From the NCBI RefSeq assembly GCF_016907315.1, contig NZ_JAFBBS010000001.1:2108001-2172000 (forward strand): a stretch of DNA of 64,000 nt. Reading direction: 5' to 3'. Origin of the DNA: Microbacterium esteraromaticum (lineage in GTDB: Bacteria; Actinomycetota; Actinomycetes; Actinomycetales; Microbacteriaceae). Below are positions 1-8,822 of the stretch, in pieces. The notes under the pieces are model-generated. The model worked only from the letters and a program-made list of their open reading frames with translations, searched no databases and was not told the origin of the DNA. Position 1 is the stretch's first letter; the number at the start of each line of letters is the position of its first letter. A program made the translations under genes and the position numbers.

Positions 1-416
1 TGCGTCAGAAGCTCAACGCGATGTCCGCGGAGTTCCGTGGCAAGAACGTGCTGCTCATCGACGACTCGATCGTGCGCGGCACGACGAGCAAGCAGATCAT
101 CCAGATGGCGCGCGACGCGGGCGCCACGTCGGTCATCTTCGCCTCGGCAGCACCTCCGGTGCGTCACCCGCACGTGTACGGCATCAACATGCCGTCGCGC
201 CAGGAGCTCATCGCCCACGACCGCACGATCCCCGAGATCTCCGAGGTGCTGGGGGCCGACCGCATCGTCTACCAGGAGGTCGAAGACCTCAAGGCGGCGA
301 TCATCGAGGGCTCGGAGCTGACCGACCTCGACATGAGCTGCTTCGACGGGCGGTACGTCACCGGCACCGTGACCGACGAGTACCTCACCTGGGTCGAGCA
401 GTCCCAGTCGTCGTGA
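1..416 (+). CDS. purF: Amidophosphoribosyltransferase, C-terminal part (5' end outside window)
   Basis: Last 137 residues of PurF, which makes 5-phosphoribosylamine from PRPP and glutamine in the first step of purine synthesis. The reading frame is open to the left edge (first full codon at base 3), so the N-terminal glutaminase domain lies outside. The visible part carries the phosphoribosyltransferase PRPP-binding motif [15 protein letters not shown], followed by the conserved [12 protein letters not shown] stretch and the family's C-terminal helix region. The stop overlaps the GTG of the next gene (413-416), so an MFS carrier is translationally coupled to it. purM, often found next to purF, is not here. 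Confidence 0.96.
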   Translation, partial: RQKLNAMSAEFRGKNVLLIDDSIVRGTTSKQIIQMARDAGATSVIFASAAPPVRHPHVYGINMPSRQELIAHDRTIPEISEVLGADRIVYQEVEDLKAAIIEGSELTDLDMSCFDGRYVTGTVTDEYLTWVEQSQSS

Positions 417-1711
417 GCGCGCCGCTGCCGCTGTGGCGCGGCCGGGTGCTGGCGGTTCTCGGCATCCTGCTCTGCGCGTTCTCGCTGCGTTCGGCGGTCG
501 CCTCGCTCTCACCCGTCGTCGATCTGATCGGCGAGGACTTCGCGGTCTCTTCGGCGGTGCTCGGCGTGATCGGCACGCTTCCGCCCGCCTGTTTCGCGGT
601 GTTCGGCATCCTCACCCCCATGCTCGAGCGGATGCTGGGGATCGAACGGCTGACGGTGATCGCCCTCACGGCGATCACCGCGGGCCTCGTCGGTCGCGGC
701 TTCGCCGCCGACTCGATCGGGCTGCTGATCGGCACCGCGGTGATCTTCGCCGGTGTGGGCATGGCGAACATCCTGCTGCCGCCGCTGGTGAAGAAGTACT
801 TCGCCGACCGCATCGGCGTGATGATGACCGTCTACACGGCGACGATGGCGTTCTCGACCTTCGTTCCGCCGCTGGTCGCGGTGCCGGTGGCCGATGCCCT
901 CGGCTGGCGCTTCTCGCTGGGGATGTGGGCCGCCTTCGCGCTCGCCGGCGTCGTCCCGTGGCTGGTGATGCTGTTCCGTCCGGGGCCGCCGACGCGTCCC
1001 GACGCGTCTGAGTCGTCGAGCCGCGTGCGGGAGACCGCATCCGACGCCCCCGTCTTCACCGCGACCGGTCCGATCGCCACCGCGCCCACGAACCGCCGGC
1101 TCTTCGCCCGCCTCGCGCGCATCCCGCTGGTCTGGGCGCTCGCCCTCACCTTCGCCACATCGTCGACCATGGCCTACGTCTCGTTCGCCTGGCTTCCGTC
1201 GATCATGATCGACACGGCGGGGGTCGATGCGGCGACGGCCGGATTCATGCTCTCGCTGTGGGCGTTCATCGGCTTCCCGGCCGGTCTGATCGTGCCGGTG
1301 CTGGTCGTGCGGTTCCAGGCGACGCGCCCGCTGTTCATCGTCGGCGTCGTGGGTGCGCTCGTGGGCCTGCTGGGACTGCTGCTCTTCCCCAGGCCCGAGC
1401 TTCTCTGGCTGTGGATGACGCTGTTCGGACTGATCGGCCTGGCGTTCCCACTCGCCCTGGTGCTCATCAGCATCCGCACCCGCACCCCTGAGAGCGCTGT
1501 GCTGCTGTCGAGCTTCGTGCAGAGCGCGGGGTATGTGCTCGCGGCGATCTTCCCGCTGCTCGTCGGTGTGCTCCACGACGCGACGGGTGGCTGGACGATC
1601 CCGATCATCGCGGTGGCCGCCGTGCTCGTGCTCACGTTCCCCGCTGGCATCATGGCAGGGCGCCGCGTCACCGTCGAAGACGAGTGGGAGCGACGGCACG
1701 GCCGCTGGTGA
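413..1711 (+). CDS. MFS transporter, CynX/NimT type
   Basis: A 432-residue membrane protein with about twelve hydrophobic segments and a longer polar central loop (about residues 185-225), as expected for a major facilitator. The N-terminal segment ([17 protein letters not shown]) resembles CynX/NimT (cyanate, nitroimidazole) carriers, which move small anions or amino-acid-like solutes. The substrate cannot be read from sequence. The GTG start at 413 overlaps the purF stop, giving a 4-bp coupled junction with no room for a separate promoter. A second member of the same family lies at 2793-3974. Confidence 0.85.
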   Translation: MSAPLPLWRGRVLAVLGILLCAFSLRSAVASLSPVVDLIGEDFAVSSAVLGVIGTLPPACFAVFGILTPMLERMLGIERLTVIALTAITAGLVGRGFAADSIGLLIGTAVIFAGVGMANILLPPLVKKYFADRIGVMMTVYTATMAFSTFVPPLVAVPVADALGWRFSLGMWAAFALAGVVPWLVMLFRPGPPTRPDASESSSRVRETASDAPVFTATGPIATAPTNRRLFARLARIPLVWALALTFATSSTMAYVSFAWLPSIMIDTAGVDAATAGFMLSLWAFIGFPAGLIVPVLVVRFQATRPLFIVGVVGALVGLLGLLLFPRPELLWLWMTLFGLIGLAFPLALVLISIRTRTPESAVLLSSFVQSAGYVLAAIFPLLVGVLHDATGGWTIPIIAVAAVLVLTFPAGIMAGRRVTVEDEWERRHGRW

Positions 1712-1789
1712 ACGTCTCCGCGGCCGACGGGCGGGTCGCGGGACCGCAGCTCTTCTCAGGCGGCCGGGATCGTGCGCAGACAACGACGA

Positions 1790-1827
1790 AACCCTGGCCG
1801 ACGCGGCGGATGCCGGTCGCCAGGGTT
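1790..1827 (-). terminator. Hairpin downstream of DUF3073 gene
   Basis: A perfect 9-bp stem AACCCTGGC (1790-1798) and GCCAGGGTT (1819-1827). Read on the minus strand it is followed by a short T-rich stretch, so it can end the DUF3073 transcript. It could also stop read-through from the MFS gene ending at 1711. The remaining bases 1712-1789 hold nothing else I recognise. Confidence 0.55.
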
Positions 1828-1843
1828 CGTGCGGAAGCGCAGA

Positions 1844-2029
1844 TCAGGCTCGCTCGAGCTCGTCTTCGTCTTCGTCCTCGTACATGTCAGCCCACTTGTC
1901 GACGTACTGGTCTTCCGACGTCGGGTGACCGAGCTCACTCTCCAGTGCGGAGAAGTTCACGTCGGGACTGTACGACTTGAGTTCGCGGGCGATCTTGGTG
2001 TGCTTCGCCTTCTGACGGCCACGGCCCAT
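1844..2029 (-). CDS. DUF3073 family small protein
   Basis: A 61-residue protein that begins MGRGRQKAKHTKIARELK and ends in a very acidic tail (EDEDEDELERA). This basic N-terminus plus acidic C-terminus and the SYSPDVNF motif match DUF3073, a small, conserved, uncharacterised actinobacterial family. A purine-rich AAAGGGGG lies upstream of the ATG at 2029. Its 5' leader contains a hairpin, ACCGGC (2093-2098) with GCCGGT (2104-2109). Function unknown. Confidence 0.9.
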   Translation of the reverse strand: MGRGRQKAKHTKIARELKSYSPDVNFSALESELGHPTSEDQYVDKWADMYEDEDEDELERA

Positions 2030-2182
2030 GCGCGAGACCCCCTTTTACGAGTTCAGCAGCGGGCTTGTGCAGGGCCCGATGATATTCACGGCACCGGCCT
2101 GAAGCCGGTAAGAGTAGCATTCAGGATAGCACGCACGCCAGAGCATCCGGCCGTCCTGCGGCCGCCCTGCGGAAGGATCGAC

Positions 2183-2725
2183 ATGACGGATTCCACGCCC
2201 CGAGCAGCTGAAGAAGCGGCACAGAACGCGGCACTGCAGAAAGCGGTCATCGTCGGCTTGCAGCCAGGCCAGCCTCCGCACGTTCTCGACGAGGCCCTGC
2301 GTTACGCACGGCTGCTGAAAGCACCCCTCGTCGTCGTGCACGTCGACGTCACCCGCTTCGTCACCTACGAAGACCCTGACGGGTATGTGCACTCCGCGCC
2401 GATCGATCTCAACCTCGACGCGGGCGCCGCGGAGTTCGAAGACGTGCAGCGCGCGGCCGAGCAGGCCCTCGCCGACGTCGACGTGCCGTGGACGGCCAGA
2501 CAGCTGGTCGGCGACCCGGCCCTCGCGATCAAGCAGCTGGCCGAGAAGCTCGACGCGCAGCTGATCGTCGTCGGCACCCGCAAGCGCGGTCTGGGCGAGT
2601 CGATCCGCGAGTTCTTCACCGGATCTGTGGCCGCGCGTCTCGCGCACCGTCAGCACCGCTCGGTGCTCGTCGTGCCTCAGGGCGAGTCGGTCCCCGACGA
2701 CCAGAAGGACATCTGGACCGAATAG
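2183..2725 (+). CDS. Universal stress protein (UspA family)
   Basis: A 180-residue single-domain Usp. Such proteins bind ATP or act as stress-state sensors in the cytoplasm. The alpha/beta fold shows an N-terminal strand KAVIVGLQPG and a C-terminal nucleotide-loop region (VGTRKRGLGESIREFFTGSV then VLVVP) that corresponds to the G-2x-G-9x-G(S/T) motif. The open frame continues further upstream, but ATG 2183 has a good ribosome site (GGAAGGA, 2171-2177) and starts just before the conserved core. It is divergent from DUF3073, and the 150-base gap between them must hold both promoters; no clear consensus is visible for this gene. Confidence 0.9.
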   Translation: MTDSTPRAAEEAAQNAALQKAVIVGLQPGQPPHVLDEALRYARLLKAPLVVVHVDVTRFVTYEDPDGYVHSAPIDLNLDAGAAEFEDVQRAAEQALADVDVPWTARQLVGDPALAIKQLAEKLDAQLIVVGTRKRGLGESIREFFTGSVAARLAHRQHRSVLVVPQGESVPDDQKDIWTE

Positions 2726-2792
2726 GTCGCGGCCTCGCTCCGGTGACTGAAACGGATTCGCGGGGGCAGACCTGAACGACTTCAATGGATGG

Positions 2793-3974
2793 GTGACACC
2801 GCCCTCTCGTCGCGCCTTCGCGCTCATGCTGGCCGCGCTGCTGCTGCTGGCCGTCAATCTGCGCCTCGCCGTGACGACCGCGTCGGTGCTGCTGCCGTTG
2901 CTGATCGACGAGGGGGCGCTGACACCGCAGGCGGCGATCGTCATCCCCGCACTGCCGACGGCCATGTTCGCCGTCGGCGGGGTGTTCACGCCGTGGCTGA
3001 GCCGGCGCATCGGCGCTGTGGCCGCGGTCACCTGGGCGATGGGTGCCGTCACGGTCGGGATGCTGGTGCGCTTCGTGCCCGATTCGATCGCGATCGTCGG
3101 CGGAACGGCGCTCGCGACGGCGGGCATAGCCGTCGTCAACGTGATGCTCCCCGCCCTCGTGAGGGCGACGAGCGGCAGCCGCATGCGATCGGTGACCACC
3201 GCGTACACGACGATGCTCTCCGGCTCGGCCGCGATCGGCGCCGCCGCCGGAGTGCCGGTCGCGCACCTGCTCGGGTCGGCCGCGCTGGGTCTGGGCGCGT
3301 GGTCGCTGTTCGCCGTGCTCGCTCTCGTGATGTGGGTGGTCGCAGCGCGGGGTCACGACGTCGACGGTGCGCTCGCACCACCGGTCTCACAGGCGCGCAC
3401 GGCGCTGCCGCGGGGCACCTGGGCGCTCACCGGCTTCTTCGCCCTGCAGGCGCTGCTGGCGTTCGTCGTCATGGGATGGCTGCCGACCATCGCCGTCGAG
3501 ACGGGTATCAGCCCGGCTCGCGCTGGTGTGCTGCTGGGCATCGTCATCATGGTCAGCATCCCCGCCGGTATCGCCGCGGTGAGCATGGCGCACACGCTGC
3601 GCGGCGTGCGCATCGGCGTCGTCGCCGTGTCGCTCGGCACGGCGGTCGGCGTGAGCGGGCTGTGGCTGGCGCCGACCCTCGCTCCCGAGCTGTGGAGCGT
3701 GCTGATGGGCGTCGGCATGGCGGCGTTCCCGTTGACCCTGGCGCTCATCGCGCGCGCAGGCAGCGGCGCGGCCGAGGCGACCAGGGTGTCTGGCGTCGCG
3801 CAGGGCGTCGGGTACGCGATCTCTACCGTCGGGCCGCTCGGCGCCGGCGCCTGGTACAGCTCGGGCGGCGAGTGGGGTCCGGTGCTGGTGGCGATGATCA
3901 TCGGCGCGGTGCTGCAGGGCGTGGTCGGTCTGGTGCTGGCGTCCGCTCCCGCCGAACCGGCAGCGAACCGCTGA
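2793..3974 (+). CDS. MFS transporter, CynX/NimT type
   Basis: A 393-residue protein with about twelve membrane segments. It is the same family as the carrier at 413-1711, with the typical start ALMLAALLLLAVNLRLAVTT. Substrate unknown. There is no ribosome site before GTG 2793. Instead a -10-like TTCAAT (2781-2786) ends 6 bases before the start, which predicts a leaderless mRNA and supports this start. It ends at a strong hairpin shared with the convergent PadR gene. Confidence 0.85.
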   Translation: MTPPSRRAFALMLAALLLLAVNLRLAVTTASVLLPLLIDEGALTPQAAIVIPALPTAMFAVGGVFTPWLSRRIGAVAAVTWAMGAVTVGMLVRFVPDSIAIVGGTALATAGIAVVNVMLPALVRATSGSRMRSVTTAYTTMLSGSAAIGAAAGVPVAHLLGSAALGLGAWSLFAVLALVMWVVAARGHDVDGALAPPVSQARTALPRGTWALTGFFALQALLAFVVMGWLPTIAVETGISPARAGVLLGIVIMVSIPAGIAAVSMAHTLRGVRIGVVAVSLGTAVGVSGLWLAPTLAPELWSVLMGVGMAAFPLTLALIARAGSGAAEATRVSGVAQGVGYAISTVGPLGAGAWYSSGGEWGPVLVAMIIGAVLQGVVGLVLASAPAEPAANR

Positions 3975-3977
3975 CGT

Positions 3978-4016
3978 GACGATGCCCCTCCCGCCGTCGG
4001 CGGAAGGGGCATCGTC
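3978..4016. terminator. Bidirectional terminator
   Basis: A near-perfect hairpin with an 11-bp outer stem GACGATGCCCC/GGGGCATCGTC and an inner CCGCC/GGCGG stem around a 3-base loop. It lies between the convergent MFS gene (ends 3974) and PadR gene (ends 4027). Confidence 0.8.
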
Positions 4017-4026
4017 GGCGGTAGAT

Positions 4027-4662
4027 CTACTGCTCGGTCGAGAGCGTGCTCAGCGCACGGGTGACGGCGCGGGCCGCGTCGTCCATCGCGTTCTCGAGCT
4101 CGGTGACGACCGAGGCAGGCAGCGACCCGCCCCGCGCGACATGGGTGCGCAGGTCGGTGCGCACCTGCGCACGGAAGGCGTTGATCGAGGCATCCGCCCG
4201 CTGCAGGTGCTCGCGGCTCGTGACCCGGTCATCGCTCATCCCGTCGAAGCGAGGACGCGACTTCGACGCGCGCTTCTCTTCGTCGGCAGCGGTGGCGAGG
4301 TCGGCGCGAAGGCTGCGCATGGCATCCTGAACGCTCTGCCGGACCTCGTTCGCGATCAGCCGCACCGAGTCGGCGAGGCCCTGCTCGATGCCGGCCAGGT
4401 CGCCCTCGCGGGAGGCGAGCTCGGCGCGTCCGGCGTCGGTTATGGCGTAGATGGTGGTGCGGCCGTCGACGGTCTTGGTGACCAGGCCCTCCTCCTCGAG
4501 CTTCGCCAGCCGCGGGTAGATGGTGCCCGCGCTGGGCGTGTACGTGCCGCCGGTGCGGTCGGTGAGCGCCTGGATGATGCCGTAGCCGTGCTGCGGCGCC
4601 TCGGCGAGCAGCGACAGCAGGTACAGGCGAAGGTCGCCGTGCGAGAAGACCGCGGGGCTCAT
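4027..4662 (-). CDS. PadR family transcriptional regulator
   Basis: A 211-residue repressor. The N-terminal winged helix contains the PadR signature (HGYGIIQALTDRTGGTYTPS, then GTIYPRLAKLEEEGLV). The C-terminal half is a long helical region, richer in charge than the short PadR-s2 type, for dimerisation. ATG 4662 overlaps the upstream stop by 4 bp (4659-4662); a GTG at 4671 is a less likely start. It is the second gene of an operon with the DUF4097 gene, so it most likely represses this operon through the palindromes at 5516-5567. Confidence 0.88.
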   Translation of the reverse strand: MSPAVFSHGDLRLYLLSLLAEAPQHGYGIIQALTDRTGGTYTPSAGTIYPRLAKLEEEGLVTKTVDGRTTIYAITDAGRAELASREGDLAGIEQGLADSVRLIANEVRQSVQDAMRSLRADLATAADEEKRASKSRPRFDGMSDDRVTSREHLQRADASINAFRAQVRTDLRTHVARGGSLPASVVTELENAMDDAARAVTRALSTLSTEQ

Positions 4663-5498
4663 GATTCCCACTCCGCGTCATCGGCGACCGACACCTGCGG
4701 ACGACGCAGCACGGTGACGCCGCCGGAGACCGAGTTCGCGCGCACGTCGACGAAGCTGCCGGCGAGCTCGCCCACCTGACCGGTATAGCTGCTCGGACCG
4801 CCGCTCGAGCGCTCGATGCCGTCGACCGTCAGCCTGCCGCTCATGCTGCGCAGCACGTAGTTGGCGGGAAGCGTCTCGTCGAGGCGAATCGTCGTGCCGC
4901 CGGAGACGGTGTTGAGGTTCACGGTGTTGATGTCGCCGACAGCGTCGACGAGGATCGACCCCGAGACGGTGTCGACGGTCGCCTTGCGCATGCTGCCGGT
5001 CACGGCCACATCGCCCGAGACGCTGTTGGCGTTGAGCGAGCCGGTCAGACCGCGCACCTGCACGTCGCCCGAGACGGAGTTCGTCGTGAGGTCGCCGGTG
5101 ATGCCGTCGGCGATCAGGTCGCCCGAGACGGTGTTGAGTTTGGCGTCGTTGCGGATGCCGGAGACGAGCGCGCCTGCGCTGACCACGCCCAGCGTGAGGG
5201 CGATGTCGCGGGGGACGGCGATGCTGATCTCGGCCTTGGGGCCGCCGGCGCCGAAGTTGCGGAACACGTCGAGGAAGTTGTCCCACCCGATCTGCGGGTG
5301 GTCGATTTCGACCTGTGCTCCGTCGGATTCGATGCGCAGGTCCTTGACGGTGACGCCGTGCACTTCGATGCGGATGCCGGGTTCGTCGTGAGCGATCACG
5401 TCGACCTGCCCGCCCACGAGCCCGACCTTGAGGCGGGCGGCGGATGCGATGTCGATGACGCGTTCCTCGCCCGGGGCGATGAGCCACTTCTCGGTCAT
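4659..5498 (-). CDS. DUF4097-type repetitive beta-helix protein
   Basis: A 279-residue protein with no signal peptide. From about residue 120 it has regularly spaced repeats around the phrase NTVSGD or NSVSGD, which is the hallmark of DUF4097 (a putative adhesin-like right-handed beta-helix). Such genes are often paired with PadR regulators, as here, and are linked to envelope or membrane stress, but no biochemical role is established. The open frame runs further upstream, yet ATG 5498 has a strong GGAGAG site and the upstream region contains operators, so I start it here. Confidence 0.85.
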   Translation of the reverse strand: MTEKWLIAPGEERVIDIASAARLKVGLVGGQVDVIAHDEPGIRIEVHGVTVKDLRIESDGAQVEIDHPQIGWDNFLDVFRNFGAGGPKAEISIAVPRDIALTLGVVSAGALVSGIRNDAKLNTVSGDLIADGITGDLTTNSVSGDVQVRGLTGSLNANSVSGDVAVTGSMRKATVDTVSGSILVDAVGDINTVNLNTVSGGTTIRLDETLPANYVLRSMSGRLTVDGIERSSGGPSSYTGQVGELAGSFVDVRANSVSGGVTVLRRPQVSVADDAEWES

Positions 5499-5515
5499 GT
5501 CGTTCTCTCCTTGTC

Positions 5516-5567
5516 CGCGATATCGAGATATATCGCGTTGGACCGAGAATAACACGATATATCTCGA
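5516..5567 (-). promoter_or_regulatory. Twin PadR-type operators upstream of DUF4097-padR operon
   Basis: Two copies of the 13-mer TCGAGATATATCG face each other as a perfect inverted repeat (5523-5535 and 5555-5567) with centres 32 bp apart, about three helical turns. The first copy is also embedded in CGCGATAT...ATATCGCG (5516-5523/5530-5537). AT-rich ATATAT cores like these are typical of PadR sites and stand out in this GC-rich DNA. They lie 18-70 bp before the DUF4097 start, where a repressor would block transcription. Autoregulation by the operon's own PadR is inferred. Confidence 0.7.
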
Positions 5568-5596
5568 AGTGCACCCGAGAGATCGCTGAACGCCGC

Positions 5597-5627
5597 TTGA
5601 CCTTGACGCAGCGTCAACTTCTACGGT
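5597..5627 (+). promoter_or_regulatory. MerR-type promoter/operator of the TipAS regulator
   Basis: The -35 TTGACC (5597-5602) and -10-like TACGGT (5622-5627) are separated by 19 bp. The spacer holds a perfect dyad, TTGACGC-A-GCGTCAA (5603-5617). Over-long 19-bp spacers containing the operator are characteristic of MerR-family promoters, where the bound activator untwists the DNA. The site lies 39-69 bp before the merR start and implies autoactivation. Confidence 0.85.
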
Positions 5628-5665
5628 GGAGACATCGACACAGATCCCCGTGAGAGGAGGAATGC

Positions 5666-6436
5666 ATGGACTGGTCCATCCAGGAGATCGCCCGGCTCGC
5701 CGGAACGACGAGCCGAACACTGCGCCACTACGACGACATCGGGCTGCTCGCCCCGTCGCGCATCGCGCACAACGGCTATCGGCACTACGACCAGGCCGCG
5801 CTCGTGCGCCTGCAGCGCATCCTGCTGCTGCGCGAGCTCGGGCTCGGCCTTCCGCAGATCGCCGAGGTGCTCGAGCACACCCGATCAGAGGCATCCGCTC
5901 TCGAGACGCACCTCGCGTGGCTGCGGCAGGAGCAGCAGCGGATGCTGCGGCAGATCGCGTCGGTCGAGAGCACCATCACCGCATTGAGAGAAGGAGAAGA
6001 GATGATGGCCGAGAACATGTTCGACGGCTTCGACCACACCAGGTACAAGGAGGAGGTCGAGGAACGCTGGGGCAAGAAGGCATACGCCGACAGCGACCGC
6101 TGGTGGCGCGGCATGAGCGACGACGATCGCGCCGCCTGGCAGCAGCGCGTCGCCGAGCTCGGTGCCGACTGGGTCGCCGCCGCCGAGCGGGGCATCGACC
6201 CCGCATCCGACGAGGCGCAGGACATCGCCCGCCGTCACGTCGAATGGCTCACGGGCATTCCGGGCACCCCGGCATCCGCACCGGGTGGCGACGCGAAGGC
6301 GTACGTGATCGGGCTCGGCGAGATGTACGTCGCCGACCCGCGCTTCGGCGCCAACTACGCCACCGCCGAGGGTGGCACGGCGGGCGCCGAGTTCGTGCGC
6401 GACGCCCTGCGCGTCTACGCCGAAGCCCGCCTGTAA
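5666..6436 (+). CDS. MerR family regulator with TipAS antibiotic-recognition domain
   Basis: 256 residues. The N-terminal MerR winged helix (WSIQEIARLAGTTSRTLRHY) is followed by a dimerisation coiled coil (about 75-115) and a C-terminal TipAS domain (about 125-256) with the family pattern around ADPRFGANYATAEGG. TipA proteins bind thiopeptide-like compounds and switch on their own promoter. ATG 5666 has a strong GAGGAGG (5654-5660). The promoter at 5597-5627 fits autoregulation. An internal ATG at about 6001, near a GGAG, could give a short TipAS-like form as in Streptomyces; this is speculative. Confidence 0.9.
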   Translation: MDWSIQEIARLAGTTSRTLRHYDDIGLLAPSRIAHNGYRHYDQAALVRLQRILLLRELGLGLPQIAEVLEHTRSEASALETHLAWLRQEQQRMLRQIASVESTITALREGEEMMAENMFDGFDHTRYKEEVEERWGKKAYADSDRWWRGMSDDDRAAWQQRVAELGADWVAAAERGIDPASDEAQDIARRHVEWLTGIPGTPASAPGGDAKAYVIGLGEMYVADPRFGANYATAEGGTAGAEFVRDALRVYAEARL

Positions 6437-6444
6437 GACGCACA

Positions 6445-6473
6445 GCGGGGGCGGGAGATCTTCCCGCCCCCGC
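6445..6473. terminator. Bidirectional terminator
   Basis: A perfect 12-bp stem (GCGGGGGCGGGA at 6445-6456, TCCCGCCCCCGC at 6462-6473) with a 5-base loop. It lies between the convergent merR gene and the GH26-like gene. Confidence 0.8.
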
Positions 6474-6482
6474 CGGCTCGTG

Positions 6483-7580
6483 TCAGGACGCCTCGTCGAA
6501 CACCCGTCGGCCGACCTCGGTGTCGCTGAGCCGCCAGTCGGTCTCCTTCACGGTGTGGAAGAAGTTCACGAACGACGCTCCCGAGTCCCTGGCCCGGCGG
6601 ATGAGCATCCGCGACCAGCCCTCCTGGGTGATCCAGTCGTCGGCGGTCGCCTCGTACGGCGGGTTCTCGGGCCACTCGAAGACCCACGAGCCCCACGCCG
6701 CGTACTGCGAGCCGCCCGCGCGGAACGATGCCGGGTCGTCCGGTGCGGATGCTGCCTCGGCGATGCCCCACGGCTTGCCTGCGGCCAGCTTCTTCAGGCG
6801 CACGACGGGGCCGTCCGCCCTGGTGAAGCCGAACACGTCCTCGGTGCTCTGCCATCCGGGCGACTGCGGGCGGGCTGTGCCCCAGTTGAAGCCGTCCAGC
6901 GCCAGTGCGTCGACATAGGCCGCGCCCGGGTAGTACGACTCGAACGGGTACGGGCCGGCGCCGTAGTTGAGCGGGTTCCACAGGAACACGAGGTTCGGGG
7001 CGATGGCCTGCTTGAGTGCGTACACGTGACGCCACATGTTGATGTAGTCGGTCGGCGTGGTCGTCGCCTTCTTGCCCGCCTTGCTCGACCACGGCCTGGT
7101 CGAGTCGTCCATCTCGGGCGCGAAGCGCACGATGATCTCGGCGTCCGCCGAGCGCGTCGCCGCATCCCGCAGCCACGCCTTCAGGTGCGCGTCATATGCG
7201 CCGGCGGCGATGCGGCGCGGCGCGAACTCGGGCTGCTGGTCGGCAGGACGGTTCCAATCCCACGGCTCCCACGCGATGAGCAGAGCGGATCCCCGGGCCG
7301 CTGCTGCATCCGCGTACGCGTGCGGGAAAGCGGGCGACTGGACGAAGTCGACATAGGTCGACAGCATCCCGTTCGGGCGGCCGAACGCCGCCTCCTCTGC
7401 CGCCATCGTTGTGAGATCATGCGATGCCCAGCCGAGCAGCATCTGCTGGTCGGCATCGCGGATGCTGGCTGGTGATGTCGCCTGCGCTGTCGCGGCACTC
7501 GCCGTCGACAGCGCCAGCGCGGCCGCGGTGATGAGCACCGCCGCCATTCGGGTACGACTGTATAGGCCTGTTCTGGCCAT
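6483..7580 (-). CDS. Secreted glycoside hydrolase, GH26-like
   Basis: 365 residues with an N-terminal signal peptide (hydrophobic AAVLITAAALALSTASA, cleavage near residue 32). The mature part is a TIM-barrel-like domain with the pattern of GH26 endo-beta-mannanase relatives: a putative acid/base Glu156 in RFAPEMDD and a putative nucleophile Glu275 in PWGIAEAAS, 119 residues apart, both late in beta strands. It therefore probably cleaves a beta-linked polysaccharide outside the cell. The exact substrate is not evident, and GH26-like proteins also act on xylan or glucans. A good GGAGG precedes ATG 7580. It is downstream of, and co-oriented with, the LacI gene (136-base gap), so it probably belongs to the same regulon. 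Confidence 0.75.
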   Translation of the reverse strand: MARTGLYSRTRMAAVLITAAALALSTASAATAQATSPASIRDADQQMLLGWASHDLTTMAAEEAAFGRPNGMLSTYVDFVQSPAFPHAYADAAAARGSALLIAWEPWDWNRPADQQPEFAPRRIAAGAYDAHLKAWLRDAATRSADAEIIVRFAPEMDDSTRPWSSKAGKKATTTPTDYINMWRHVYALKQAIAPNLVFLWNPLNYGAGPYPFESYYPGAAYVDALALDGFNWGTARPQSPGWQSTEDVFGFTRADGPVVRLKKLAAGKPWGIAEAASAPDDPASFRAGGSQYAAWGSWVFEWPENPPYEATADDWITQEGWSRMLIRRARDSGASFVNFFHTVKETDWRLSDTEVGRRVFDEAS

Positions 7581-7716
7581 GATTTCCTCCGGTGTCCTCC
7601 ACTCGCGCAGTGCGAGCGGAACATTTCATTGTCCGTGATGACGGGGCGAAGAGGGAAGCGTCGGTCCGGAGGCGAGTCGAATGGTGAGGATGCCGATGGC
7701 CGCGGGGGCTCGCGGG

Positions 7717-8802
7717 TCAGGACTGCGGCGGCCCGGCGACCGAGTCGCGATGCACGAGATGGGTTCCGAGGGTGACCACGTCGTCGGGCGTGCGCGTGAA
7801 CGCGTCGTGATCTGCCAGCGCTGCGCGCAGCGCCTCACGGCCCAGCTGCTCGAGCGGCACGTGCACGGTCGTGAGCTTGGGGGAGAGGTCTGTTGCCAGA
7901 GGCGTGTCGTCGTAGGCCGCCACCGAGATGTCGGCCGGGATGCGGAGCCCCGCGTCGGCTATGGCCTCGTACACACCGGCAGCGACCGTGTCGTTCACCG
8001 CGAGGATCGCCGTCGTGCCTGTCGCCTCGTCGATGAGCGCCTTGGTGATCGCGCTGCCGGCGCGGCGGCCGAATCCTTCCGTGCGGATCAGTGTCTCGTC
8101 GGGTTCGATGCCGCGCGAGGTGAGGGCGCGCAGGTACCCGTCGAGGCGACGGGCGATAGTGGGGATACCGGCGACTCCTCCGACGAAGGCGATGCGCCGG
8201 TGGCCGCGCGAGATGAGATGCTCAGTCATCGCGAAGGCACCGCCCTCGTTGTCGTACGTGACGGTGCGACTGGCAGTGGGTGGATCGAGTGGAGGGTGCG
8301 CGCACAGCACCAGCCGGCTGCCCATCCGGTCCAGCGATTCGGCGCACTGCGCGAGTCGCCGCCTGTAGGAAGGATCGTCGAGAGCGCCGCTGATCACGAT
8401 CACCGCGTCGACCCGGTGCTCTCGCATGCGGTCGATGAGCGCCATCTCGCGATCGGGATCGGAACCGGTCGTGCTCACGATGAGCAGGCGGCCGGCGTCG
8501 GCGGCGGCCTGCTCGAGTCCGCGGATCAGGTAGCCGAAGAACGGATCGACGATCTCGGGCACCACGACGCCGATCATGCCGGTTCCCGTCTGGGTCAGCG
8601 ATCGGGCGTTGGCGTTGGCTGCATACCCCAGCTTGGTCACGGCGCGTACGACGCGCTCCCGGGTGGCCGCGGCGACCGGATAGTTGCTGTTGAGCACTCG
8701 CGAGACGGTCGCAGTCGAGACGCCGGCCATGGTGGCGACGTCGCTGATGGTGGCCGGGCGGCGAGTCCCTGGGCGGTGCGCGTGGTCAGTCTGGGAGGAC
8801 AC
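7717..8802 (-). CDS. LacI family transcriptional regulator
   Basis: 361 residues. The N-terminal LacI helix-turn-helix (ISDVATMAGVSTATVSRVLN) and hinge helix are followed by a periplasmic-binding-protein-like effector domain with the usual motifs (GMIGVVVPEIVDPFFGYLI, AILAVNDTVAAGVYEA, ISVAAYDDTPLA). GTG 8802 has GAGGGA upstream. It sits 20 bp after the 2-hydroxyacid dehydrogenase gene in one operon, facing the importer operon. It is the natural candidate to bind the palindromes at 9858-9873, 9981-9996 and 17262-17277 and to be released by an imported oligosaccharide. Confidence 0.92.
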   Translation of the reverse strand: MSSQTDHAHRPGTRRPATISDVATMAGVSTATVSRVLNSNYPVAAATRERVVRAVTKLGYAANANARSLTQTGTGMIGVVVPEIVDPFFGYLIRGLEQAAADAGRLLIVSTTGSDPDREMALIDRMREHRVDAVIVISGALDDPSYRRRLAQCAESLDRMGSRLVLCAHPPLDPPTASRTVTYDNEGGAFAMTEHLISRGHRRIAFVGGVAGIPTIARRLDGYLRALTSRGIEPDETLIRTEGFGRRAGSAITKALIDEATGTTAILAVNDTVAAGVYEAIADAGLRIPADISVAAYDDTPLATDLSPKLTTVHVPLEQLGREALRAALADHDAFTRTPDDVVTLGTHLVHRDSVAGPPQS

Positions 8803-8822
8803 TGTCCCTCATCTTCGAGCGG

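Noticed and set aside
509..1783. Open frame of 424 codons on the minus strand opposite the first MFS gene
   Set aside because: Shadow of the GC-rich MFS gene. Its product is a low-complexity Arg/His/Glu-rich string without domains, and the plus-strand protein has clear membrane segments.
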